Source of the DNA: Candidatus Omnitrophota bacterium
GTDB lineage: Bacteria; Omnitrophota; Gorgyraeia; Zapsychrales; Fredricksoniimonadaceae
Direction: 5' to 3'
NCBI GenBank assembly: GCA_013286575.1
Contig: JABDFL010000010.1
Location: 1-35,246 of the forward strand
Length of the DNA: 35,246 nucleotides
Positions 1 through 9,579 of the stretch are shown here, one piece after another. A program made the translations under genes and the position numbers. Each line of letters opens with the position of its first letter. Positions within the stretch are counted from its first letter, which is position 1. The notes beneath the pieces were generated by a model that was not told the DNA's origin, did no database searches, and was given only the letters and a program-made list of their open reading frames with translations.

Positions 1-2
1 AG

Positions 3-305
3 AATTTCGCCCAATTGCGCCAAGTCTACAATTCTCTTATCCTGGCCACATGGTATAAAAAGAAAATCAAAGACAGCATTTTAGCGCAGGTTTATGAGAA
101 CAGGAATAAAGTCGCAGGAGTCAATATCAACGACCCCTTGGAAAAACAGAAGATATATGAGCGCTATCTGCAGGCATTTAAGAAGGGCGTCTACAACTAC
201 ATCAAAGAAGAGACCGACCCGCTGATATCTCTAAAGCAGGTTGTCCAAATTTTGGCGCAATCATTGCCAAATCCAAGCCTCCTGAAAAATATTTCCTCGG
301 GATAA
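3..305 (+). CDS. Giant modular protein, N-module remnant (partial, cut by window edge)
   Basis: The frame is open from the window edge, so the track's TTG start at 15 is not a real start. The visible residues begin NFAQLRQ and run through ILATWYK and AFKKGVYNYIKE. They match, residue for residue in many places, the stretch starting near residue 254 of the giant protein at 13292-20851, so this is the end of the same N-terminal module. The frame stops at TAA 303-305, but the next large frame (342-4442) is in the same phase with only 12 codons between. The conserved P-x-KYF-x-G that ends the module in the other copy is found here in a different frame (PPEKYFLG, about 278-301). The simplest reading is one gene with two compensating indels, either real decay or assembly error. 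Function of the module is unknown to me. Confidence 0.75.
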   Translation, partial: NFAQLRQVYNSLILATWYKKKIKDSILAQVYENRNKVAGVNINDPLEKQKIYERYLQAFKKGVYNYIKEETDPLISLKQVVQILAQSLPNPSLLKNISSG

Positions 306-341
306 CCTGCTGCGTCAGCGGATCCGGCGCAAGTTTCAGAA

Positions 342-3300
342 TTGGATTACAATGCGTTTTTAGTGGATGTTGATGCAAGCCCTGTGGGAATTAGCTTTAA
401 TAATGATTTTGCAATGGCATCAAAAGAGGCAAGGCGTGTTTTAAAAGAAGGTGATGATTTGTTAGGAGTTTTACAAGAATACATTGATGAACATATTAGA
501 AATCTTAAGACGTACGCACAAGATACAGATTATAAACTACTGGAAACGTTTAAAATCTTTTCAGATGCGAATAAACGTTATCGCACGCCCCGAAGGGAAA
601 TTTTGGAAAAACTCAGAGGGATGATTTCAGAAGAGCTGAAAAGATCAGCAGAAAAGCATTTTTCTCCAGAGCGGACAGTTACGGCAATTTTGGAATCCGA
701 AGGCACTATATTAGATGCGAAAGATATTGAATATCTGTATAGGGAACGTTTCGGGATGGGTGATGGAATTAAAAGCGTTAAGCAGATGGGTTATATTTTG
801 GAAAGGTATTATACCGGGGTTCCTTTTCTCAGAAAAATGTTAGATAAGGGGGTGGTAGGTCCCCAAACGATTTTGACCCTTCCTCCTGTACGGGTTGATG
901 AATTGTTGATTTGCTTAGACGCATTCTCTAAAAGGGAAGAGCTTTTGGATGTTGAAAAAGGTACGTTTTTATTTGGTATGCCAAATTTAAAACATGTAAT
1001 AGCATCAGACACGGATAATTTTTTAGAAGCTGCAGAAATTTTGAATGAGGCCTACAACGATGTCATAAGTGCTTATGATTTTTTAGTATTCGAGAAAAAA
1101 TTATCTTCTGCCGTGATTGATGAAAATTTTTATTTGAATCCAAAGAATTTTGTTTTTGCTATGTCTATATTGGGAAAACTTATCCAATCCCAGGAAGGAA
1201 AGGCCCGGATTGAGAAATATTTAAAAGGTAATAAGATCGATATTGAGGGCATCCTCAGAGATCACCCAAGTTCGGGTCAGGAAATAAGCGCTGCCAGAGG
1301 AAGCGTAAAATTCGTTGATCACCCTGTAAATACGGCCCCGGAAGACTTGGCTGCTTGGATGCGAGAGGTGAAGGCGAAGGGTGTTTTATCCCAAACAGTC
1401 GCTGATTTTCAAGCATTATGGTCGCAACACAGCCATTGCCCTGCCTTGGTTTTTCCGGAGACTTTAATAGAAAAAATCGTTGATAAAATTTCTATTTTGG
1501 ATTCACCTATTCTTCTCCAAGTCATGTTTGGGGATTTTCATCCGGATGTTATTGCCGCATTGAAAAATAGCGGCGTTCATTTTAGCCCTGAAGAAGAAAA
1601 TTTTATATGGAGAGTTTTCCAGCAAAAATATCCTGCCTGGGTTAACAGGGATTATTACCTTTTAGATCAAAGGGATTTTATCGGCGAATTTCTTAAAAGT
1701 AAACCCGTTGTTTCTTTGCTTGATATCGGATCCGGATCCAATGGGGAAGCTCTTGCTAAAATCAAGGAGCTTTACGGGGAAAAGCTGGATGCGGTAGGGT
1801 TAGATATGAATATTGATGAAGAAAATATTGCTCGCCAATATGGTGTAAAGTTGGTGCAGGGAGATGTCCGGCGTATGGAATTCGATAATGATTCCTTTGA
1901 TATTATTAATGAATATAAATTGATGGGTTATTTCCCCTCTTTACATGAAACCGTGAGTATATTACGGGAAATCATGCGTGTTTTAAGAGTAAACGGTGTT
2001 TTTATTTTTACAGATAGCTATAATTTTTACAAAGACGAGGCAAGATTGAGAACAATTTTAAATGGGTTAGGCTATGAGGTCAATATTCAAAAGGGGATGG
2101 CAGAGGCGCTTTATATCCGTAAAATGTCTTATAAAAGGCCAAATGGAAGTGCACAAGCCGTTATAAGCAATATTGAAGAAAGTTTAGTAGCAATAAATCC
2201 GACAAAAGATAAACCGACGTCTCAGGACCAGGCGATGAATGCGCGTACTCAACGGATTATCATGAGGAACTGGCCGTTTAATATGCCATTAAGGGATCAA
2301 CGCAAAATGTTGAGTATTTTGGAGGCTTGGACGAATAAAGTTTATTTATTCAACAGGGATTCTCAGTTCATTCGTAACTATGGGTTTAGTGCTGGAGATT
2401 ATGCGAGTGCTTTACATTATATTTTGTATATTATAATCAAAAATGAAAAAAGATTTAAACAACTTGACCTCACAAAGCATGGCCAATTCGTGGATATAAA
2501 GGGCCGGCAAAGCGATGTTGAGCTGTTAGTGACTGAATTTAAGAAAGTCGTCCCTAAAATTGAAGCCGGGATGAATGATCAGATCATAAAACGATTTGCC
2601 AGGGCTATGGCTATGCTTCTGACGAGGCAGAGCAGTTTTGAATTTTCTGATCAAAATTCGGAACCAAACCCAGAACCAATGAGTAAAATAAAGCTGGAAC
2701 AATCAGGCCCTGGACAGCTAACACTTTCCTTTCCTGAAAGCTTTCAGATGTCGACCTCTGATGTGTTGTATTTATTAAGAAGGTGGTTTTCCTTTAAATT
2801 TGAGGGAAAACTAACTGTTGTCGCCGGTGAACAGCCGAACACCTTTATTATCAAAAAAAGATCTAAAACCGGATCATGGGCGCCTTATCGAAGATCCTTA
2901 CAAAGAAATTTTATTAAACGTGTGCAAGATGCGGCGATGAATGTCAGTACTGCGACGAATCAATGGTCAGAATATTTTTTTCCTAAGCCTATTGATGCAC
3001 AGGTTTATAGCTATGCTGAGAAATTAATTCTTCAACAGGCGCATTTCAATCCCCAAACGGAAGGCAAAGAGATTGCTGCAGAGCAGGGATATTTAAGGTT
3101 GACCATATTTGGTAATAGTTTTGCCCAGGTTTATGATCAGGCAAGGGCTGATTACCTGGATTCTTTTCAAAAATACGGCTATGGGATGAGCCAATCAGGT
3201 TTCGCCTATAGTTTACTGGCTCATGCGGGGTTTGAAGCTACAGCCATGCCGAGGCTTAATTATTATTGGGAAATAAGTGATTTCGTGACCAAGCATAGTG

Positions 3301-4442
3301 ATTTTTATGTTCAACACAACGCCACACTGACATTTCCCGACCTCCAATACCTTTTTGGCTACCGTTCCACTCGATTTGAGGCCTTTTATAACCAGTTGGC
3401 GGCCCTTAGAAAAAGCGGTATTACCCATGAAAAAGTAGTAGAGACGATGGAAACCTTCTTGAAAGATACAGCTTATGCGGAATTGACCCTTTTTGTTCAA
3501 CGTAATAGGCACAGTGACTCCACCTATCGGCGCTGGGAAGGTGGTTCTCCTGAAACAGTGGCTCCTAAGCACGATAATCCTTATTTTATCGGGTTTTTAA
3601 AATTTCTTTTGCAATATAAGGCCAGCGAGGCATTTGCCAATTGGAAAAGGATCATTGCAGAAGGGGCCCATTATACAAGCACCAAGACAGATGAAGAATT
3701 AGTAACAGTATTGGGAAAAGAACAAGATGTGGTGGTTCTAACAAAAAATCAGGAAGCCGTAAGAGGCATGATTAGATTAACCATAGAAGCGTTAAATGAT
3801 CTGGACCTGGTTAATGCGAGAAGATTGTTAGAAAAAATTACTCATCATTATGAGACAGACATAAGCGAAGAGCAGAAGCCCATCTTAGTAAATTTATTAA
3901 CAGACTACAACAGGCTTTTTGGTAAATATAAAGAAGCGAAAAATGAGCCATTCATTATCAGGGAAGCTCATGAAGAATCTTTTACTGTTTTGGGTGTGAT
4001 GAAAAATCTGGTAACTGCATCTTTGCTTGCGGAAGCTTATAGAAATCAAATGAAAGCCAATCATCCAGATGCTGTAGGTGGCAATGTAAAAACTGCGGAT
4101 GAAATTGCCAAAACCATCAATAATGCAAGGGAGGAATTAAGAAAAGCATTAAATGCAAAAGTAGAACGAGCGAAAGCAAGGTCTGTCCAATTTCCAGATC
4201 AAGCAATGGTTGCAAAAGAGAATGAGGTCCACAGAAGCGATACAGGCGGTATCGATTTAACCTCTGACAAAGCCCTATCCGTTCAAAACAACGGCCAGGG
4301 GATTAAATTCCGTGTTGACCCCGCGATGCTTGAGCAATTGCAAAACGCCCCTGGCTTTACGCCGGTGATTATCAGCATCCAGCCGATGACCAACATCAGG
4401 GCCTTCTTAGGCCTTAAAGAAGATCCCCAGTCAATAGCATGA
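342..4442 (+). CDS. Giant modular protein with methyltransferase-like and J-domain-like segments
   Basis: This is a 1366-codon frame and probably the continuation of 3-305, because the TTG at 342 has no ribosome-binding site and the frame is in phase with the upstream fragment. Using this start, residues about 454-593 look like a class I SAM-dependent methyltransferase: LLDIGSGSNG (motif I), VGLDMN (post I), GDVRRMEFDNDSFDII (motif II region) and LRVNGVFIFTD. Residues about 1214-1272 resemble a DnaJ J-domain with His-Pro-Asp at 1241-1243 and a following helix with INNAREEL. Residues 1302-1366 (GGIDLTSD...) match the C-terminal end of the second giant protein. D-x-A-M motifs at codons starting 405, 2226, 2928 and 4197 lie at apparent segment boundaries. 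The remaining sequence is largely helical and unrecognised. By eye the coding DNA is AT-richer than the housekeeping genes. No substrate can be assigned. Confidence 0.8.
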   Translation: MDYNAFLVDVDASPVGISFNNDFAMASKEARRVLKEGDDLLGVLQEYIDEHIRNLKTYAQDTDYKLLETFKIFSDANKRYRTPRREILEKLRGMISEELKRSAEKHFSPERTVTAILESEGTILDAKDIEYLYRERFGMGDGIKSVKQMGYILERYYTGVPFLRKMLDKGVVGPQTILTLPPVRVDELLICLDAFSKREELLDVEKGTFLFGMPNLKHVIASDTDNFLEAAEILNEAYNDVISAYDFLVFEKKLSSAVIDENFYLNPKNFVFAMSILGKLIQSQEGKARIEKYLKGNKIDIEGILRDHPSSGQEISAARGSVKFVDHPVNTAPEDLAAWMREVKAKGVLSQTVADFQALWSQHSHCPALVFPETLIEKIVDKISILDSPILLQVMFGDFHPDVIAALKNSGVHFSPEEENFIWRVFQQKYPAWVNRDYYLLDQRDFIGEFLKSKPVVSLLDIGSGSNGEALAKIKELYGEKLDAVGLDMNIDEENIARQYGVKLVQGDVRRMEFDNDSFDIINEYKLMGYFPSLHETVSILREIMRVLRVNGVFIFTDSYNFYKDEARLRTILNGLGYEVNIQKGMAEALYIRKMSYKRPNGSAQAVISNIEESLVAINPTKDKPTSQDQAMNARTQRIIMRNWPFNMPLRDQRKMLSILEAWTNKVYLFNRDSQFIRNYGFSAGDYASALHYILYIIIKNEKRFKQLDLTKHGQFVDIKGRQSDVELLVTEFKKVVPKIEAGMNDQIIKRFARAMAMLLTRQSSFEFSDQNSEPNPEPMSKIKLEQSGPGQLTLSFPESFQMSTSDVLYLLRRWFSFKFEGKLTVVAGEQPNTFIIKKRSKTGSWAPYRRSLQRNFIKRVQDAAMNVSTATNQWSEYFFPKPIDAQVYSYAEKLILQQAHFNPQTEGKEIAAEQGYLRLTIFGNSFAQVYDQARADYLDSFQKYGYGMSQSGFAYSLLAHAGFEATAMPRLNYYWEISDFVTKHSDFYVQHNATLTFPDLQYLFGYRSTRFEAFYNQLAALRKSGITHEKVVETMETFLKDTAYAELTLFVQRNRHSDSTYRRWEGGSPETVAPKHDNPYFIGFLKFLLQYKASEAFANWKRIIAEGAHYTSTKTDEELVTVLGKEQDVVVLTKNQEAVRGMIRLTIEALNDLDLVNARRLLEKITHHYETDISEEQKPILVNLLTDYNRLFGKYKEAKNEPFIIREAHEESFTVLGVMKNLVTASLLAEAYRNQMKANHPDAVGGNVKTADEIAKTINNAREELRKALNAKVERAKARSVQFPDQAMVAKENEVHRSDTGGIDLTSDKALSVQNNGQGIKFRVDPAMLEQLQNAPGFTPVIISIQPMTNIRAFLGLKEDPQSIA

Positions 4443-4449
4443 CGAAAGA

Positions 4450-4479
4450 TTGACATCTTCTTTCTGCAAATATAGAATA
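4450..4479 (+). promoter_or_regulatory. Putative sigma-70 promoter for the DUF5678/protease pair
   Basis: A perfect -35 hexamer TTGACA (4450-4455) is followed after 18 nt by TAGAAT (4474-4479), five of six matches to the -10 consensus. It begins just after the giant-gene stop codon, and transcription would start near 4486, ahead of either candidate start of the next gene. A perfect TATAAT also occurs at 4478-4483, but with a 22-nt spacer, so the 18-nt pairing is preferred. Confidence 0.6.
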
Positions 4480-4566
4480 TAATCAAGTTATGATTTTTTA
4501 AAATCCGGGGGGTAAGCTCAATTGTATTCGAATAAAAATAAGAGCATCCATCAAATAATTGTAAAT

Positions 4567-4782
4567 ATGAAATCCACACTTACACGATCAAAAGTTAAGA
4601 CTGTTAATCAGTTAATTAAACCATACCCAGGCCGTTGGGTCGCGCTATCACAAGATGACACGTATGTTGTTAGTGTCGCTAGTAGTCCTAAAGCTGTTTT
4701 GAGCCAGGCTCGTAAAAAAGGTGAGACGAGTCCACATTTGGTCAAATCTCCTGATGGTTCAACATCTGCGATTGTCTTTTGA
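4567..4782 (+). CDS. Small DUF5678-like protein
   Basis: This small protein has the pattern YPGRWVALS, then a hydrophobic strand with a turn, then SPKAVLSQARKKG and HLVKSPDG. That pattern is what I know of DUF5678 proteins (YPGKWVA... and a helix with A..KG). I chose the ATG at 4567, which gives 71 aa. The track's TTG at 4522 adds 15 residues outside the domain and has only a run of G as possible ribosome-binding site. Neither start is well supported. The gene overlaps the next one by TTGA, so the two are probably translated as a unit. Biochemical role is unknown. In other genomes, as I recall, DUF5678 proteins often precede retropepsin-like proteases, which is the arrangement here. Confidence 0.7.
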   Translation: MKSTLTRSKVKTVNQLIKPYPGRWVALSQDDTYVVSVASSPKAVLSQARKKGETSPHLVKSPDGSTSAIVF

Positions 4783-5222
4783 GCTATACCACCATTCCAT
4801 ATCAGAAAATTCAAATACCTGCCCGTGGTGATTTACCCTCTAAAATAGTTCATGCTCCCATCTTGAAGACAGCTTTATTGTATAAAGATAATGAGCCCTT
4901 TTATTTTGATTCTGTCGTTGATTCTGGTGCTGATTTTTGCGTATTTCCCGCAAGTTTGGGAGAACTCGCAGGCATAGATATTACTGAAGGCAGGAATGCT
5001 TTCACTTTTGGGGTCGGCGGTAAAGAAACGTTATACTTTCATAAAGTAAAGGTGCAGGTCACTATCAAAGATGAACCTTGGGTTTTTGAATGCCAAGCTG
5101 GATTTTCTACCAAAATGAATGCCAGAGGTGTAGGGTTTTTGGGAAGAGATGGCTTCTTTGATCTCTTTCAGGAGGTTGCTTTCAATCAAAAAACGAAAAT
5201 GTTTCGTCTTAAAGAATTTTAG
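4779..5222 (+). CDS. Retropepsin-like aspartic protease domain protein
   Basis: This 147-aa protein carries VVDSGADFCVFP near residues 46-57, the Asp-Ser/Thr-Gly catalytic signature of single-domain retroviral-type aspartic proteases. A later GFLGRDGFFD and a final strand pair (VAFNQKTKMFRL) are typical of bacterial members of this clan. Such proteins act as homodimers, each subunit giving one catalytic Asp. No signal peptide or membrane segment is visible, so it is probably cytoplasmic. The start is a TTG overlapping the stop of the DUF5678-like gene (TTGA), with no independent ribosome-binding site, which fits translational coupling. Substrate is unknown. The small partner may be a substrate, inhibitor or adaptor, but that is inference from pairing alone. 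Confidence 0.75.
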   Translation: MSYTTIPYQKIQIPARGDLPSKIVHAPILKTALLYKDNEPFYFDSVVDSGADFCVFPASLGELAGIDITEGRNAFTFGVGGKETLYFHKVKVQVTIKDEPWVFECQAGFSTKMNARGVGFLGRDGFFDLFQEVAFNQKTKMFRLKEF

Positions 5223-5240
5223 AGAGTCTAAGTAAGCTTG

Positions 5241-5269
5241 TTGACCTCAAGCCTTCAGCCTGTTAAAAT
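5241..5269 (+). promoter_or_regulatory. Putative sigma-70 promoter of tRNA-Pro
   Basis: TTGACC (5241-5246) and TAAAAT (5264-5269) are separated by 17 nt, each one mismatch from consensus. Transcription would start near 5276, about 23 nt upstream of the tRNA 5' end. Confidence 0.6.
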
Positions 5270-5298
5270 ACCGCCCTTATTGATGGAATGATTATTTT

Positions 5299-5372
5299 CG
5301 GGAAGTAGCGCAGTTGGCTAGCGCGCTTCGTTCGGGACGAAGAGGTCGTGGGTTCGAATCCCGCCTTCCCGA
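5299..5372 (+). tRNA. tRNA-Pro (anticodon CGG)
   Basis: The acceptor stem CGGGAAG pairs with CTTCCCG and is followed by discriminator A. The D arm is GCGCAGTTGGCTAGCGC, the anticodon stem CTTCG/CGAAG encloses loop TTCGGGA giving anticodon CGG with G37, and the T arm GTGGG-TTCGAAT-CCCGC is complete. C1-G72 and G37 fit proline tRNAs. The 3' CCA is not encoded (the next bases are CTTTTT), so it depends on the nucleotidyltransferase; a member of that family is encoded at 9580. An 18-bp copy of the tRNA 3' end occurs 120 bp downstream, this time followed by CA so that CCA is present. Confidence 0.93.
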
Positions 5373-5373
5373 C

Positions 5374-5495
5374 TTTTTATAGAAAAGGGATTCGAAGCCG
5401 AGTCGAGCGCCATTGGTCCGAGCGAGACCGGCCGGCTTCGGAGGAGGCCTGGCGAATGCCAGGCTGGGGGAGAAGGAATCCCGCCTTCCCGACCA
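5374..5495 (+). repeat. Structured palindromic element that duplicates the tRNA-Pro 3' end
   Basis: An outer stem GGGATTC (5387-5393) / GAATCCC (5476-5482) encloses two hairpins: GAAGCCG (5394-5400) / CGGCTTC (5433-5439), and GCCTGGC-GAAT-GCCAGGC (5447-5464). The element ends with GAATCCCGCCTTCCCGAC, an exact copy of the 3' end of the tRNA (5356-5373), and here it continues into CCA. The arrangement looks like a small element inserted at a tRNA 3' end and leaving a direct repeat. No coding capacity is present; the track ORF at 5348-5614 reads through tRNA and element and is an artefact. Confidence 0.65.
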
Positions 5496-5614
5496 TACGC
5501 TTACCCGCCTATATGTTGGATGAGATCAAGCTTTTGGCCAATAAGAAAGATGTTCCTTATCAATCACTCATGAAGGTTTTCTTGGCTGAAAAAGTAAAAG
5601 AAGAGTTAGCTTAG
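5495..5614 (+). pseudogene. CopG/ribbon-helix-helix-type antitoxin remnant
   Basis: The frame encodes IRLPAYMLDEIKLLANKKDV followed by PYQSLMKVFLAEKVKEEL. It resembles the C-terminal half of CopG-like antitoxins, where RLP..LLDEIK.LA...G.PYQSLI...L.EKV is characteristic. The DNA-binding strand and upstream part are missing: the open frame passes straight into the tRNA-duplicating element at its left boundary. The first in-frame ATG (5513) would give only 33 residues. No toxin gene lies next to it. Most likely it is the tail of an antitoxin gene whose 5' part was lost when the element arrived. Confidence 0.55.
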
Positions 5615-5626
5615 TTTGGTGTCCTA

Positions 5627-5896
5627 ATGGTTCGAGCCCATATTCATTTCTCAGGCACCGTTCAAGGTGTCGGTTTCCGCTATACCTGCCTTTCCTTTGC
5701 CCAAGCATTGTCCCTGACCGGGTGGGCCAAAAATTTATCCGACGGCAGGGTGGAAGTCGTTGCCGAAGGCTCCCGTGAGAAAATAGAAGAACTTATATCA
5801 AGATTAAAGAAGCAGTTTGGCGGTTTTATCCGGGACACAAATATTGAATGGTTGGAGGATAAGGGGGAATTTAGTAAATTTTTTGTTGTATTTTAA
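5627..5896 (+). CDS. acyP: Acylphosphatase
   Basis: This 89-aa protein has the normal length for the family and contains [11 protein letters not shown] (phosphate-binding loop with the catalytic Arg) and [17 protein letters not shown] (catalytic Asn and the second signature). It hydrolyses acyl phosphates such as carbamoyl phosphate or 1,3-bisphosphoglycerate in the cytoplasm; its physiological role is generally uncertain. ATG at 5627 is the only sensible start, although no strong ribosome-binding site precedes it. The stop codon is followed at once by a palindromic repeat, then by ligA. Confidence 0.93.
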   Translation: MVRAHIHFSGTVQGVGFRYTCLSFAQALSLTGWAKNLSDGRVEVVAEGSREKIEELISRLKKQFGGFIRDTNIEWLEDKGEFSKFFVVF

Positions 5897-8460
<2,564 letters not shown>

Positions 8461-8489
8461 CTTTACCAGCCACAAGGAATAAAGGGACC

Positions 8490-9377
8490 TTGAAAGCATT
8501 TATCGACGAGTTCTTGAATTACCTGTCCGTCGAGCGCGGCTTGGCCCGTAACACCCTTTTAGCTTACCGGCGTGACCTTGAAAAATACATCGAGTATCTT
8601 TCCCAAAAAAGCATTAAGGCGTCAAACCAGGTCAGCCGTGAGCACGTGTCTAATTTCATGTTTGATCTAAAGAAACATGATATGTCCGCAACATCGATTT
8701 GCAGGAACCTGGCAGCGGTCAAAATGTTCCATCGTTTTTTGGTACGGGAGAATTTGGCCAAGGAAGACCCCACGACGCTCGTGGACACACCGAAATTATG
8801 GACGCGCATACCTTCCGTATTGACCCAGGCGGAAATTGAATCGATGATCGCGGCGGCCTCGGGGAAAAAGGCCCAACAGGTCAGGGACCAGGCGATATTG
8901 GAGATTTTTTATGCCAGCGGCCTGCGGGTCTCGGAATTGGCAGATTTGAAGACTACAAGCATTAATTACGACGTGGGTTTTGTGCGGGCGGTGGGCAAGG
9001 GCAGTAAGGAGAGGATCATTCCTTTGGGCAAGAAGGCGCGTGAGGCCCTGCAGAAATATTTGCTCAAAGCCCGTCCTCAATTATTAAAGAGCCAGGCTAA
9101 TGATGTTTTATTTTTGAGCCGTTTGGGCAAAAAGATCAGCCGCCAGAGCTTATGGGCGGTGATCAAGTTTTACGCGCGAAAGGCGAATATCAAGAAAACG
9201 ATCAAGCCGCATACCCTGCGCCATACCTTTGCGACGCATTTATTGGAACACGGCGCGGACCTGCGGTCTGTCCAGGAAATGCTGGGGCACGCGGATATTT
9301 CCACGACGCAGATTTATACGCATGTGGATAAAGAGCGCCTAAAGAAGGTGCATAAACAGTTTCATCCGAGAAGCTAA
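8490..9377 (+). CDS. xerD: Tyrosine recombinase XerD-like
   Basis: This 295-aa site-specific recombinase has the expected length for XerC/XerD, which resolve chromosome dimers at dif with the help of FtsK. The N-terminal SAM-like core-binding domain (FLNYLSVERGLARNTL) precedes a catalytic domain with Arg146 (ASGLRVSEL), Lys173 (GKGSKERIIPL), His241/Arg244 (HTLRHTFATH), His267 (LGHADISTT) and Tyr276 (IYTHVD). The ending LKKVHKQFHPRS resembles XerD more than XerC. The start is TTG at 8490, preceded by AAAGG. No second Xer gene is in the window. A 173-nt hairpin lies just downstream. Confidence 0.92.
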   Translation: MKAFIDEFLNYLSVERGLARNTLLAYRRDLEKYIEYLSQKSIKASNQVSREHVSNFMFDLKKHDMSATSICRNLAAVKMFHRFLVRENLAKEDPTTLVDTPKLWTRIPSVLTQAEIESMIAAASGKKAQQVRDQAILEIFYASGLRVSELADLKTTSINYDVGFVRAVGKGSKERIIPLGKKAREALQKYLLKARPQLLKSQANDVLFLSRLGKKISRQSLWAVIKFYARKANIKKTIKPHTLRHTFATHLLEHGADLRSVQEMLGHADISTTQIYTHVDKERLKKVHKQFHPRS

Positions 9378-9386
9378 AGTAGCGCC

Positions 9387-9559
9387 GATATGGTCAAATG
9401 GTATTGTTCCCGAAACGGGATATTTTGGCCGTCTGCTTCGGTTTACGTCAAAAATTTTCTAAAGATTCTCTTCATTTGGAAAATTTTTAACGTAATTCCT
9501 CGCAGACATTTGGCCAAAAATCCCTGATCGTTTCGTCCACAATACCATTTAACCATATC
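9387..9559. repeat. 173-nt imperfect hairpin / foldback element
   Basis: The interval between xerD and the cca-family gene is almost entirely one inverted repeat. The left arm GATATGGTCAAATGGTATTG pairs with CAATACCATTTAACCATATC. It continues through CGAAACG/CGTTTCG, TTTTGGCC/GGCCAAAA and GTCTGC/GCAGAC to an inner pair TTTACGTCAAAAATTTTC / GAAAATTTTTAACGTAA around a roughly 20-nt loop. It has no open frame. It could be a MITE-like foldback element or encode a structured RNA. Confidence 0.8.
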
Positions 9560-9579
9560 TTCACGAAGGCATCTAAAAA

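Noticed and set aside
303-305. Programmed stop read-through or recoding at the TAA
   Set aside because: The conserved module end in another frame just upstream is better explained by indels, and no recoding signal was recognised.
5348-5614. 88-aa + strand ORF of the track
   Set aside because: Its first half translates the tRNA 3' half and the palindromic element; only the last 40 codons look protein-like, and they are listed as an antitoxin remnant.
9378-9579. dif site next to xerD
   Set aside because: The interval is dominated by the long hairpin, and I could not recognise a 28-bp dif-like core with XerC/XerD half-sites.
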